From assembly GCF_036013975.1 (NCBI RefSeq), contig NZ_CP107904.1, positions 6,729,001-6,793,000 on the forward strand: a stretch of DNA of 64,000 nt, given 5' to 3'. The position numbers were made by a program, and so were the translations under genes. Of the stretch, positions 13,201-20,500 are shown in pieces (position 1 is the first letter of the stretch; the number at the start of each line of letters is the position of its first letter). The DNA comes from Kitasatospora sp. NBC_00458. Lineage in GTDB: Bacteria > Actinomycetota > Actinomycetes > Streptomycetales > Streptomycetaceae. The notes beneath the pieces are model-generated. The model saw nothing but the letters and a program-made list of their open reading frames with translations. It was not told where the DNA came from and did no database searches.

Positions 13201-14540
13201 GTCTGGGGTTCGCGGCGGGTGGCACGGTGCTGGTGACGGGTGCGACCGGGACTCTGGGTGCTCTGGTGGCGCGGCACCTGGTGGCCGGGCACGGCGTGCG
13301 GCGTCTGGTGCTGGCCAGCCGCAGCGGTGCGGATGCCCCGGGTGCGGCGGAGCTGGTCGCGGAGCTGACCGGGGCCGGTGCGAGCGTGACGGTGGAGGCC
13401 TGTGACGTCGCCGACCGGGACGCGCTGGCCGCGCTCCTGGCGCGGATCCCGGCGCAGGCACCGTTGACGGGGATCGTGCACACGGCGGGTGTGCTGGACG
13501 ACGGGGTGATCGAGTCGCTCACCCCGGAGCGCCTGGACACCGTCCTGCGTCCGAAGCTGGATGCGGCCTGGCACCTGCACGAGCTCACCGAACACCTCGA
13601 CCTGTCGGCGTTCGTGTTGTTCTCGTCGGTGGCGGCGACGTTCGGCGCGCCGGGGCAGGGCAACTACGCCACCGCGAACGCGTTCCTGGACGGGCTGGCG
13701 CAGCACCGTCGGGCGAAGGGTCTGCCCGCGGTGTCCCTGGCGTGGGGTCTGTGGGCGGAGGCCTCCGGGATGACCGGGGCCCTGGGCGACGGCAGTGTGC
13801 AGCGGATGGCCCGTAGTGGGCTTCGTGGTCTGTCGTCGCGGGAGGGGCTGGAGCTGTTCGACGCCGCTTGCTCGGGGGGTGAGGCGGTGTCGGTGCCGGC
13901 GCGGTTGGACCTGGCGGTGTTCCGGTCGCAGGCGGCGGCGTCGGGCGGGGTGCCGGCGCTGTTGCGGGGTCTGGTTCGGGTTCCTGTCCGCAGGGCGTCG
14001 TCGGTGGTCGGTGGCCAGGACGCGGTCGTGGTGTTGAAGGGCAGGTTGGCGGGTCTGTCGGAGGCGGAGCAGCGGCGTGTGCTGCTGGATCTGGTCTGCG
14101 GTGAGGCGGCCGCGGTGCTGGGGCATGCGACGGCGGACGCGGTGGGTGCCGAACTGGGGTTCCTCGATGCGGGGTTCGACTCGCTGACCGCGGTGGAGTT
14201 GCGCAACCGGGTGAACGCGGCGACGGGGCTCCGGTTGCCGGCCACGTTGATCTTCGACTACCCCACTCCCGCAGCGCTCACCCAGCACCTTCAGAGTGAA
14301 CTCTGTTCCGGTGAGGGCGAGACGCTGTATGTTGATCAAAGTGAGGCTGAGATCAGGAATGCGTTGGCGAGCATTCCGCTGATCCGGTTCCAGGAAGCAG
14401 GTCTGCTGGACGCACTGCTGGAACTTGCCACTCCTCATTCCGGCGCGTCTGACTCCGAGCCGAAGAGCCAGGCCGAGTCCATCGACGCAATGGACATCGA
14501 GAGCCTCGTCAAAATGGCGCTTGACGGCGGCGATTCCTGA
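1..14540 (+). CDS. Modular type I polyketide synthase A, 5'-partial (AT-DH-ER-KR-ACP / KS-AT-KR-ACP / KS-AT-DH-KR-ACP)
   Basis: Cytosolic megasynthase extending a polyketide by three malonyl units. The visible 4,845 residues begin inside an acyltransferase, so the KS of the first module and anything before it lie upstream; the GTG at position 3 is an internal valine codon, not a start. Domain order by residue (counted from that GTG): AT remnant 1-230, DH 250-535, ER 740-1065, KR 1073-1260, ACP 1360-1430; KS 1453-1880, AT 1985-2320, KR 2633-2815, ACP 2920-2985; KS 3016-3445, AT 3550-3885, DH 3918-4200, KR 4407-4590, ACP 4690-4765. KS cysteines are Cys1625 and Cys3192. The C-terminal tail carries an acidic ESLVKMAL-type docking helix resembling that of synthase B and suited to the N-terminus of B. 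Gene B starts 25 bp downstream, so the two are very probably co-transcribed. All catalytic motifs I checked are intact. The family call is secure; the AT specificities are motif-based inference. Confidence 0.97.
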   Translation, partial: VVAARGRLMQALPAGGAMVSVRAELARVEEVLAGFGGRVAVAAVNGPRSVVVSGEADAVAQAVARFAEEGCKTRELNVSHAFHSPLMDPMLEEFGRVLEGVEFGVPRIPVVSNVTGELASDVLCEPAYWVRHVREAVLFHEGVRSLHAAGARAFVEVGPDGVLTAMAADTLDGEDVACVAVQRRDRPEPLALVQGVAEAFVNGVAVDWSRLFDGQGARRVDLPTYAFQRQRYWLDATTGVGDVVSAGLGSADHPLLGAAVGLAGGDGLLFTGRLSLRTHPWLADHAVAGTVLVPGTGMLELALRAGERAGCERVEELTLEAPLVVPERGGVQIQLAVGELDETGRRSLTLHSRIHDEADGDLEAEWVRHATGTLGREAVSSAAGADWSVWPPQGAEAVDVSDLYERFAERGFAYGPVFAGLRAAWRRGEEVFAEVALPADEQAQAARFGIHPALLDAALHAVGLGDFLGEDDRGRLPFAWSGVSLYAVGATELRVRLAPAGTDAVSVEVADTTGAPVAAVESLLMRPVTPGQLTAAQVAGRETLFRVDWTPLAVPVDTVEPAGHRWAGLGEAPRGLADLVGDRFADLAALGAAVDGGAGVPQVVVLPVVDAAEGPIPGGVRGTAARVLEAVQAWVSDERWSASRLVLLTGGAVAPEPGAAVTDLAAASAWGLVRSAQAEHPGRFVLLDVDAETGAQTEADGAELSGVLAWALEAGEPQLAVRGGVAFVPRLARAVGPGAGLVAPSGVAWRAAKGAGETLEELSLEPCDAAEVVLAPNEVRISVRAAGVNFRDVLNALGMYPGNAGLLGFEAAGVVLEVGSEVTHVAVGDRVFGLVSGGFGPVAVSDHRLMARVPEGWSFAEAASVPLVFLTAYYALVDLGGVRAGESVLVHAAAGGVGMAAVQLARHLGARVLGTASAGKWDVLRGLGLEEGEIASSRTLEFREAFTAATGGRGVDVVLNALAYEFVDASLDLLPRGGRFLEMGKTDVRDAAGVAAGRAGVEYRAFDLIEAGPDRIAEMLAELLSLFGAGVLRPLPVRTWDVHRIQDAFRYVSQARHVGKVVLTVPRGVDPAGTVLVTGASGTLGALVARHLVVGHGVRRLVLASRRGADAPGAAELVAELTGAGASVTVEACDVADRDALAAVLARIPAQAPLTGVVHTAGVLDDGVIESLTPERFDTVLRPKLDAAWHLHELTEHLDLSMFVLFSSVAATFGAPGQGNYATANAFLDGLAQHRRAKGLPGVSLAWGLWAEASGMTGALGDGNLQRINRNGVEGLSTAEALELLDTAQTMGEPVLLPARLDLAGLRAQAGRANVPALLRNLVRVPVRAAAAAGPDAAATLTRRLAAMTAAERDAVLLDLVRTEVAAVLGHASSAEIEGNRAFNDLGFDSLTAVELRNRLNAATGLRLPATVIFDYPTPMALADFLRLETTGAVAGAVAAGAGTSVSAPAGDDDPIVIVGMSCRLPGGVGSPEDLWQLVAEGRDGISTFPLDRGWADGLYDPDPEAVGKSYTREGGFLHDAAEFDPSLFGISPREALAMDPQQRLLLEASWESFERAGIDPSSLRGSRTGVFAGAPSSGYGTGRQNVPEGLEGHLLTGNAGSVASGRISYTLGLEGPAVTVDTACSSSLVALHLAVQALRQGECDLALAGGVTVLSTPGLFVEFSRQRGLAADGRCKSFAAAADGTGWGEGVGMLLVERLSDARRNGHPVLAVVRGSAVNQDGASNGLTAPNGPSQQRVIRQALANARLTAEQIDAVEAHGTGTTLGDPIEAQALIATYGQERAEDRPLWLGSLKSNIGHTQAAAGVAGVIKMVMAMRHGVLPRTLHVDEPSSQVDWSAGAVELLTEERAWPETGQPRRAAVSSFGISGTNAHTILEQAPAEALVAESAEGEDPARESVEPSSLPVVPWVLSGKTEGALRAQAGRLAAFAGGRPDVSLVDAGFSLVSSRAVLEHRGVVVARDRAEALAGLEALAAGGGVAGVAAAGGVAVLFSGQGAQRAGMGRGLYGVYPVFAAALDEVCGELDVCLAGELAAAGVSGGVREVMFADAGGLLDRTVFTQAGLFAFEVALFRLLESWGVAAGFVAGHSVGEVVAAFVAGVFSLRDACVVVAARGRLMQALPAGGAMVSVRAELARVEEVLAGFGGRVGVAAVNGPRSVVVSGEADAVAEVSAALVAEGCKTRELNVSHAFHSPLMDPMLEEFGRVLEGVEFGVPRIPVVSNLTGELASDVLCEPGYWVRHVREAVLFHEGVRALYGAGARAFVEVGPDGVLTAMAADTLEDSDGVVCVAVQRRDRPEPLALVQGVAEAFVNGVAVDWSRLFDGQGARRVDLPTYAFQRRRYWLEESVPSVSAGTGGAVDAVFWDAVERGDVASLAADLRVDGEVLGEVMPALSQWLTSHRRQQSVESLRYRVSWQALNEVEGADRDVAGVWVLVVPASGTGADAGALVAGCVEALEARGAQVLTLELDASMSRVGVAGALGGVVSSVGGGVRGVVSLLALAEGESGCVPVGLGGSLVLVQGLGDAGVEAPLWCVTRGAVGVGSVDVVSSPVQAMVWGLGRVVGLEHPGRWGGVVDLPGMLEGRVWERLCGVLAGSSGEDQVAVRASGVFGRRLVRAGSAGSAGSGGGSSWRASGSVLVTGGTGALGSHVARWLARAGAEHLVLTSRRGGAAPGVAELVAELSGAGVEVTVAACDVADREALAGVLAGIPEQYPLTAVIHTAGVLDDGVVDALDSARLAGVLRAKAESALHLHELTEGLDLSAFVLFSSVAGSIGGAGQANYAAANAFLDALAHHRRAAGLPATSVAWGPWADGGMAADDVLIDQLRRRGIRGLEPELAIAALQRALDEDETFLAVADLEWERFAPFFTGSRPSPLLRGLLEEEGIRTAAADTVADDSRAVLVQRLVGLSEAERRAVVLGVVRSEVASVLGHSSAEGVDAVRAFKELGFDSLTAVELRNRLNAVFGLRLPATLVFDYVSPAILVGHLLSELLGGSPTAVSAASGGRGLTATGAAVGEEPIAIVGMGCRFPGGVGSPEELWGLLAAGRDAVSPWPVDRGWDVEGLYDPDPERVGRSYVREGSFLADVAGFDAGFFGISPREALAMDPQQRLLLETSWEALEAAGIDPTSLRGSRTGVFAGTNGQDYATLLMGDAGSREGLEGFLGTGNAASVFSGRISYTLGLEGPAVTVDTACSSSLVALHLAAQALRQGECDLALAGGVTVMSTPIGFVEFSRQRGLAVDGRVKAFAAGADGTAWGEGVGMLLVERLSDARRHGHPVLALVRGSAVNQDGASNGLTAPNGPSQQRVIRQALESARLTAAQVDVVEAHGTGTRLGDPIEAQALLATYGQDRPVERPLWLGSLKSNIGHTQAAAGVAGVIKMVMAMRHGVLPRTLHVDERSSQVDWSAGAVELLTEERAWPETGQPRRAAVSSFGISGTNAHTILEQAPVEESVEEVVEPSSLPVVPWVFSGKTEGALRAQAGRLAAFAGGRPDVSLVDAGFSLVSSRAVLEHRGVVVARDRAEALAGLEALAAGGGVAGVAGGGRVAVLFSGQGAQRAGMGRGLYGVYPVFAAALDEVCGELDVCLAGELAAAGVSGGVREVMFADAGGLLDRTVFTQAGLFAFEVALFRLLESWGVAAGFVAGHSVGEVVAAFVAGVFSLRDACVVVAARGRLMQALPAGGAMASVRAELARVEEVLASVGGRVAVAAVNGPRSVVVSGEADAVAQVAAALVAEGCKTRELNVSHAFHSPLMDPMLEEFGRVLEGVEFGVPRIPVVSNLTGELASDVLCEPGYWVRHVREAVLFHEGVRSLYGAGARAFVEVGPDGVLTAMAADTLEDSDGVVCVAVQRRDRPEPLALVQGVAEAFVNGVAVDWSRLFDGQGARRVDLPTYAFQHERYWIDATTGVGDVVSAGLGSADHPLLGAAVALAAGDGFLFTGRLSLRTHPWLADHAVAGTVLVPGTGMLELALRAGAEVGCEHVEELTLEAPLVVPERGGVQIQLVVGELDGTGRRSLTLHSRIQGDAEESAQSEWVRHATGTLAAQEAGGAREDLAVWPPQGAEVADVSDLYERFAERGFAYGPVFAGLRAAWRRGEEVFAEVALPVEEQAQAARFGIHPALLDAALHAVALGGVTEDDRGRLPFSWSGVSLHAVGARELRVRLTPVGEGAVSLFVADAAGVVVAAVESLVLRPVTAEQVRAARGAVLGQDSLLRVDWTALSVPADVAGVAGTAWLGERPAALVGLAGDGFVDLAALGAAVDAGLKVPGTVVLGVSGGSADPVVGVREVAAGVLGVLQGWTADERWAGSRLVVVTRGAVAVESGAGVTDLAAASVWGLVRSAQSEHPGRIVLVDVDGEVSGVLPGLLACDEPQVAVRGGAAFVPQLARVERSAPAGGGEPAGGLGFAAGGTVLVTGATGTLGALVARHLVAGHGVRRLVLASRSGADAPGAAELVAELTGAGASVTVEACDVADRDALAALLARIPAQAPLTGIVHTAGVLDDGVIESLTPERLDTVLRPKLDAAWHLHELTEHLDLSAFVLFSSVAATFGAPGQGNYATANAFLDGLAQHRRAKGLPAVSLAWGLWAEASGMTGALGDGSVQRMARSGLRGLSSREGLELFDAACSGGEAVSVPARLDLAVFRSQAAASGGVPALLRGLVRVPVRRASSVVGGQDAVVVLKGRLAGLSEAEQRRVLLDLVCGEAAAVLGHATADAVGAELGFLDAGFDSLTAVELRNRVNAATGLRLPATLIFDYPTPAALTQHLQSELCSGEGETLYVDQSEAEIRNALASIPLIRFQEAGLLDALLELATPHSGASDSEPKSQAESIDAMDIESLVKMALDGGDS
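2125..4250 (+). repeat. ER-KR-ACP repeat block (three copies in window)
   Basis: About 2.1 kb from the end of the DH-ER linker through ER, KR and (in two copies) the ACP. Other copies: 24035-26155 (M5, matching to the end of the ACP) and 56825-58575 (M11, diverging shortly after the KR). Confidence 0.85.
4350..8960 (+). other. PKS module M2: KS-AT-KR-ACP, malonyl, beta-hydroxyl
   Basis: KS cysteine Cys1625 sits in TACSSS, with downstream HGTGT and NIGHT histidine motifs. The AT serine is Ser2088 (GHSVGE) and the specificity motif is HAFH (2188-2191). There is no DH; between AT and KR lies a FWxxVExxD segment like the dimerization element seen in DH-less modules. The KR carries LDD (B-type, predicted D-hydroxyl) and Tyr2781. 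The ACP serine is Ser2950. Predicted outcome is an unbranched unit leaving a hydroxyl, placed at C21 by colinearity. Confidence 0.93.
5730..7018 (+). repeat. Malonyl-AT repeat block (six copies in window)
   Basis: Near-identical DNA of about 1.3 kb covering the KS-AT linker end, the AT and the post-AT LPTYAFQ motif. Other copies: 1-690 (truncated, M1), 10407-11690 (M3), 16005-17300 (M4), 21300-22587 (M5) and 54118-55415 (M11). The blocks use many TTG and GGT/GTG codons, unlike the CTG/GCC-rich flanks. Confidence 0.85.
9045..14300 (+). other. PKS module M3: KS-AT-DH-KR-ACP, malonyl, double bond
   Basis: KS Cys3192, AT Ser3645 with HAFH at 3745-3748, DH His3951 and Asp4121, KR with LDD and Tyr4555, ACP Ser4727. 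No ER lies between DH and KR; the intervening sequence is the KR structural subdomain. Predicted outcome is an unbranched double bond (C18=C19), conjugated with the one made by M4. Confidence 0.93.
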
Positions 14541-14555
14541 TGCGACCCCACGAGC

Positions 14556-14559
14556 GGAG
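14556..14559 (+). promoter_or_regulatory. Ribosome binding site deciding the start of PKS B
   Basis: GGAG lies 6 nt before the second of two adjacent ATG codons (14566) and only 3 nt before the first (14563). The spacing favours 14566. That start also gives an N-terminus of the same length as synthase C (MTTSPEK against MDASQEK). Confidence 0.6.
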
Positions 14560-14565
14560 CTCATG

Positions 14566-17500
14566 ATGACTACATCCCCGGAAAAGATCGTTGAAGCTCT
14601 TCGGGCGTCACTGAAGGAAACCGATCGCCTTAAGCAGCAGAACCGGCAACTCATCGAGATGGCGCGGGAACCCATTGCCATCGTGGGGATGGCGTGCCGC
14701 TATCCAGGGGGCGTGAGCTCGCCGGATGAGCTGTGGGGACTGGTGGCCGAGGGTCGCGACGGAGTGTCGGAGTTTCCGGTCGACCGTGGCTGGGCCGAGG
14801 ATCTCTACGACCCGGATCCGGACCGCTCCGGAAGGTCCTATTCGCAGCACGGCGGCTTCCTGCACGATGCCGCCGAGTTCGATGCCGGGCTTTTCGGGAT
14901 ATCGCCGCGCGAGGCCCTGGCCATCGATCCGCAGCAGCGGTTGCTGCTGGAGGCGTCGTGGGAGGCGATCGAGCGGGCGGGAATCGACCCGGCGTCACTT
15001 CGTGGCAGTCGTACCGGTGTTTTCGCCGGCGTGATGTACAACGACTATGCGGCGCGGATGGGGAAGGCCCCCGAAGGCTTCGAAGGTCTTCTCGGGAATG
15101 GGAGCGCCGGTAGCATCGCCTCCGGCCGGGTCGCCTACACCTTCGGCCTGGAGGGGCCGGCGGTGACGATTGACACCGCGTGCTCGTCGTCGCTGGTGGC
15201 GCTTCACCTGGCGGCCCAGGCGCTGCGGCAGGGCGAGTGCTCGCTGGCGCTGGTCGGTGGCGTGACGGTGATGTCCAGCCCCGGGGCGTTCATCGAGTTC
15301 AGCCGGCAGCGGGGCCTCGCGGTCGACGGTCGGTGCAAGTCCTTCGCGGCCGGCGCGGACGGTACCGGCTGGGGTGAGGGTGTCGGCATGTTGCTGGTGG
15401 AGCGGTTGTCGGATGCGCGGCGCAACGGGCATCCGGTGCTGGCGGTGGTGCGGGGTTCGGCGGTGAACCAGGACGGCGCGAGCAGTGGTCTGACGGCGCC
15501 GAACGGTCCGTCGCAGCAGCGGGTGATCCGGGCCGCGCTGGCCAATGCGCAGCTGACGGCGGACCGGATCGATGCGGTGGAGGCGCACGGGACCGGCACG
15601 AAGCTGGGTGACCCCATCGAGGCGCAGGCGCTGCTGGCGACCTACGGTCGGGAGCACACGGCCGAACGGCCCTTGTGGCTGGGTTCGTTGAAGTCGAACA
15701 TCGGTCACACGCAGGCGGCTGCGGGTGTCGCGGGTGTGATCAAGATGGTGATGGCGATGCGGCACGGTGTGCTGCCGCGCACGCTCCACGTGGACGAGCC
15801 GTCGTCGCAGGTGGACTGGTCGGTGGGCGCCGTGGAACTGCTCACCGAGGAGCGGGCGTGGCCGGAGACGGGTCAGCCGCGTCGGGCGGGTGTGTCCTCG
15901 TTCGGTGTGAGTGGGACGAATGTGCACGTGATCGTGGAGCAGGCTCCGGTGGAGGAGTCTGTTGCGGAGGTCGTCGAGCCGTCGTTGCCGGTGGTGCCGT
16001 GGGTTTTCTCGGGGAAGACCGAGGGTGCTCTGCGGGCGCAGGCTGGGCGGTTGGTGGCGTTCGTCGGTGAGCGTGATGGCCTGCGTGATGTCGATGTGGC
16101 TTCGTCGTTGGTGAGTGGTCGTGCGGTGTTGGAGCACCGTGGTGTGGTGGTGGCGCGTGATCGGGCGGAGGCGTTGGCTGGTCTGGAGGCGCTGGCGGCG
16201 GGTGGTGGTGTCGCGGGTGTTGCGGGTGGTGGTCGGGTGGCGGTGTTGTTCTCGGGTCAGGGTGCGCAGCGTGCGGGGATGGGTCGTGGGTTGTATGGGG
16301 TGTATCCGGTGTTCGCGGCTGCGTTGGACGAGGTGTGTGGTGAGCTGGACGTGTGTCTGGCGGGTGAGTTGGCGGCTGCGGGTGTGTCGGGTGGTGTGCG
16401 TGAGGTGATGTTCGCGGAGGGTGGTGTGGACGGTTCCGGTCTGTTGGATCGGACGGTGTTCACGCAGGCCGGTCTGTTCGCGTTCGAGGTGGCGTTGTTC
16501 CGTTTGTTGGAGAGTTGGGGTGTGGTTGCGGGGTTTGTGGCGGGTCATTCGGTGGGTGAGGTGGTTGCGGCGTTCGTGGCGGGGGTGTTCTCGTTGCGGG
16601 ATGCGTGTGTGGTGGTGGCGGCGCGTGGTCGGTTGATGCAGGCGTTGCCGGCGGGTGGGGCGATGGTGTCGGTGCGTGCGGAGCTTGCGCGGGTGGAGGA
16701 GGTGCTCGCCGGTTTCGGGGGGCGGGTTGCGGTTGCGGCGGTGAACGGTCCGCGGTCGGTGGTGGTCTCGGGTGAGGCCGACGCGGTGGCCCAGGCGGTG
16801 GCGCGGTTCGCCGAGGAAGGTTGCAAGACGCGTGAGTTGAATGTGAGCCATGCGTTCCATTCGCCGTTGATGGATCCGATGTTGGAGGAGTTCGGTCGGG
16901 TTCTGGAGGGTGTGGAGTTCGGGGTGCCGCGGATTCCCGTGGTCTCGAACGTGACGGGTGAGTTGGCGTCGGATGTGTTGTGTGAGCCTGGGTACTGGGT
17001 GCGGCATGTGCGGGAGGCGGTGCTGTTCCACGAGGGTGTGCGGTCGCTGTATGGGGCGGGGGCGCGGGCGTTCGTGGAGGTGGGTCCGGATGGTGTGCTG
17101 ACGGCGATGGCCGCGGACACTCTGGAGGACAGTGACGGCGTCGTGTGTGTGGCTGTTCAGCGTCGTGATCGTCCGGAGCCGTTGGCGCTGGTGCAGGGCG
17201 TCGCGGAGGCGTTCGTGAACGGCGTGGCCGTGGATTGGTCGCGGCTGTTCGACGGCCAGGGCGCGCGGCGGGTGGATCTGCCGACGTATGCGTTCCAGCG
17301 CCGGCGCTACTGGCTGGACGCGCCTGCGGGCACGGTGGGCGATGTGGTCTCCGCCGGTCTCGGTTCGGCGGACCATCCGTTGCTGGGTGCGGCGGTGGCG
17401 CTTGCGGCCGGTGACGGTTTCCTGTTCACGGGGCGGTTGTCGCTGCGGACGCATCCGTGGTTGGCGGATCACGCGGTGGCGGGGACGGTGTTGGTGCCGG

Positions 17501-20500
17501 GGACCGGCATGCTGGAGCTGGCGCTGCGTGCGGGTGAGCGTGCGGGCTGTGAGCGTGTGGAGGAGTTGACGCTGGAGGCGCCGTTGGTGGTGCCCGAGCG
17601 TGGTGGTGTCCAGGTCCAGCTTTCGGTGGGCGAGTTGGACGGGTCGGGCCGTCGTTCGCTCACCCTGCACTCGCGGGTCGATGACGGGGCCGAGGGTGTG
17701 GAGGGGGAGTGGGTCCGGCATGCGGTGGGTGTGCTGACGGCTGGGCCGGGCGCGGTCGCCGCTGACGATCTCGCGGTGTGGCCGCCGCAGGGTGCTGAGG
17801 CCGTGGACGTGTCGGACCTCTACGAGCGGTTTGCCGAGGGCGGGTTCGCCTATGGTCCGGTGTTCGCGGGTCTGCGGGCGGCGTGGCGTCGGGGCGAGGA
17901 GGTCTTCGCCGAGGTCGCCCTGCCCGTCGAGGAGCAGGCCCAGGCGGCCCGTTTCGGCATCCACCCCGCCCTGCTCGATGCGGCGCTGCACGCGGTGGCT
18001 TTGGGCGGTGTGACGGAGGACGATCGAGGTCGTCTGCCGTTCTCCTGGTCGGGTGTGTCGTTGTACGCGGTCGGTGCGAGGGAGTTGCGGGTTCGCCTCA
18101 TGCCGGTGGGTGAGGGGGCGGTTTCGCTGTTCGTGGCGGATGCCGCCGGTGTGGTGGTCGCGGCGGTGGAGTCTTTGGTGCTGCGGGCGGTGACGGCGGA
18201 GCAGGTGCGGGCTGCGCGTGGTGCGGTCCTGGGGCAGGACTCGCTGCTCCGGGTGGACTGGAGTGAGCTGCGTGTGCCCGGTGGGGGCACGGCGGCGGGT
18301 TTTGCGTGGCTGGGTGAGGTTGAGGCGGGGCCGGCGGTCGAGGAGGGTGGTCGGTTCGTGGATCTGGCTGCTCTTGGTGCGGCGGTGGATGCGGGGTTGG
18401 AGGTGCCGGGGACGGTTGTGGTCGGGGTGTCCGGTGGGTCCGGGGATCCGGTGGTCGGTGTTCGTGGGGTTGCGGCGGGTGTTCTGGGGGTGCTGCAGGG
18501 TTGGACGGCGGATGAGCGGTGGGCGGGTTCGCGTCTGGTGGTGGTGACCCGCGGTGCGGTGGCCGTGGAGTCCGGCGCCGACGTCACCGATCTGGCAGCG
18601 GTGTCGGTGTGGGGTCTGGTGCGTTCGGCGCAGTCGGAGCATCCGGGCCGGATCGTGCTGGTGGACGTCGACGGTGATGTGTCCGGTGTCCTGCCGGGGG
18701 TGTTGGCCTGTGACGAGCCGCAGGTGGCGGTGCGCGGTGGTGTGGCGTTCGTGCCGCGGCTGGTTCGGGCTGCGGGTGCGGGTGCGGGGTCGGTGGAGGG
18801 TGGTGCGAAGGCGGCGTTCGGCGCTGCGGGCACGGTGCTGGTGACGGGTGCGTCGGGCACGCTGGGTGCTCTGGTGGCGCGGCATCTGGTGGTGGGGCAC
18901 GGGGTGCGGCACCTGGTGCTGGCGAGTCGGCGTGGTGCGGATGCCCCGGGTGCGGCGGAGCTGGTCGCGGAGTTGACCGGGGCCGGTGCGAGTGTGACGG
19001 TGGAGGCCTGTGACGTGGCCGACCGGGACGCGCTCGCGGCGGTGCTGGCGCGGATCCCGGCGCAGGCGCCGTTGACGGGGGTGGTGCACACGGCGGGTGT
19101 GTTGGACGACGGGGTGATCGAGTCGCTCACCCCGGAGCGTTTGGACACGGTTCTGCGTCCGAAGTTGGATGCGGCCTGGCACCTGCACGAGCTCACCGAG
19201 CACCTGGACCTGTCGGCGTTCGTGTTGTTCTCGTCGGTGGCGGCGACGTTCGGCGCGCCGGGGCAGGGCAACTATGCGGCGGCGAACGCGTTCCTGGACG
19301 GGTTGGCGCAGCACCGTCGGGCGAAGGGGCTGCCTGCGGTGTCCCTGGCGTGGGGTCTGTGGGCGGAGGCCTCCGGGATGACCGGGGCCCTGGGCGACGG
19401 CAGTGTGCAGCGCATCAACCGCAACGGCGTCGCAGGGCTCTCGGCCGTCGAGGCGCTGGAACTCCTCGACACCGCACAGACGATGGGCGAGCCGGTCCTG
19501 CTGCCGGCCCGCCTTGACCTGGCGGCGTTCCGGTCCCAGGCTGCGGCGACCGGCATGGTGCCTGCGCTGTTCAGGCTCCTGGTCCGCACTCCTGCCCGGA
19601 CGGCCGGCGGCGGTGACCCTGCCGCTGCCGGGAACGCGCTGGCGCAACGGCTGGCGGCGATATCGGAGGCCGAGCGGGCCGGCGTGCTTCTGGACCTCGT
19701 GTCGACGCACGTCGCGAGTGTGCTGGGCTACGGCTCCGTGGCGGAGGTGGAGGCTCACCGAGCTTTCAAGGACCTCGGCTTCGACTCGCTGACCGCAGTC
19801 GAACTGCGCAACCGGTTGAACGCCGCGACCGGGCTCCGGTTGCCCGCCACCCTGGTCTTCGACTACCCCACCCCGGATGCCCTGGTGGGCCACCTCCGGG
19901 CCGTGCTGGTGACCGTCGGTGAGTCCGAGGCCGTAGCCGGTGTGGTCGCTGTTTCCGATGACGAACCGATCGCCATCGTCGGCATGAGCTGCCGCTACCC
20001 GGGTGATGTCGAGTCGCCCGAGGACCTGTGGCGACTGGTTGCCGGGGGCAGGGACGCGATATCCGCGTTCCCCACTGGTCGTGGGTGGGACGAGGGTCTC
20101 TACGATCCGGATCCCGAGCGGCTGGGCAAGTCCTACACCCGCGAGGGCGGGTTCCTGCACGACGCGGCCGAGTTCGATCCGTCGCTGTTCGGGATCTCAC
20201 CGCGTGAGGCGCTGGCGATGGACCCGCAGCAGCGGTTGCTGCTGGAGACGTCGTGGGAGGCGTTCGAGCGGGCGGGTATCGATCCGTCCTCTGTGCGCGG
20301 CAGCCGGACCGGCGTCTTCGCCGGCGTGATGTACAGCGACTACGCCTCGCGCATGAGCAAGGCTCCTGAAGGGTTTGAGGGCTTCCTGGGCAACGGCAGT
20401 GCCGGAAGCATTGCGTCGGGCCGTATCTCCTACACCTTCGGTCTGGAGGGGCCGGCGGTGACGGTGGACACGGCGTGTTCGTCGTCGCTGGTGGCGCTGC

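Noticed and set aside
14425..14565. Upstream in-frame start for PKS B overlapping the end of PKS A
   Set aside because: It would add residues unrelated to docking domains. ATG 14566 has an RBS and matches the N-terminus of synthase C.
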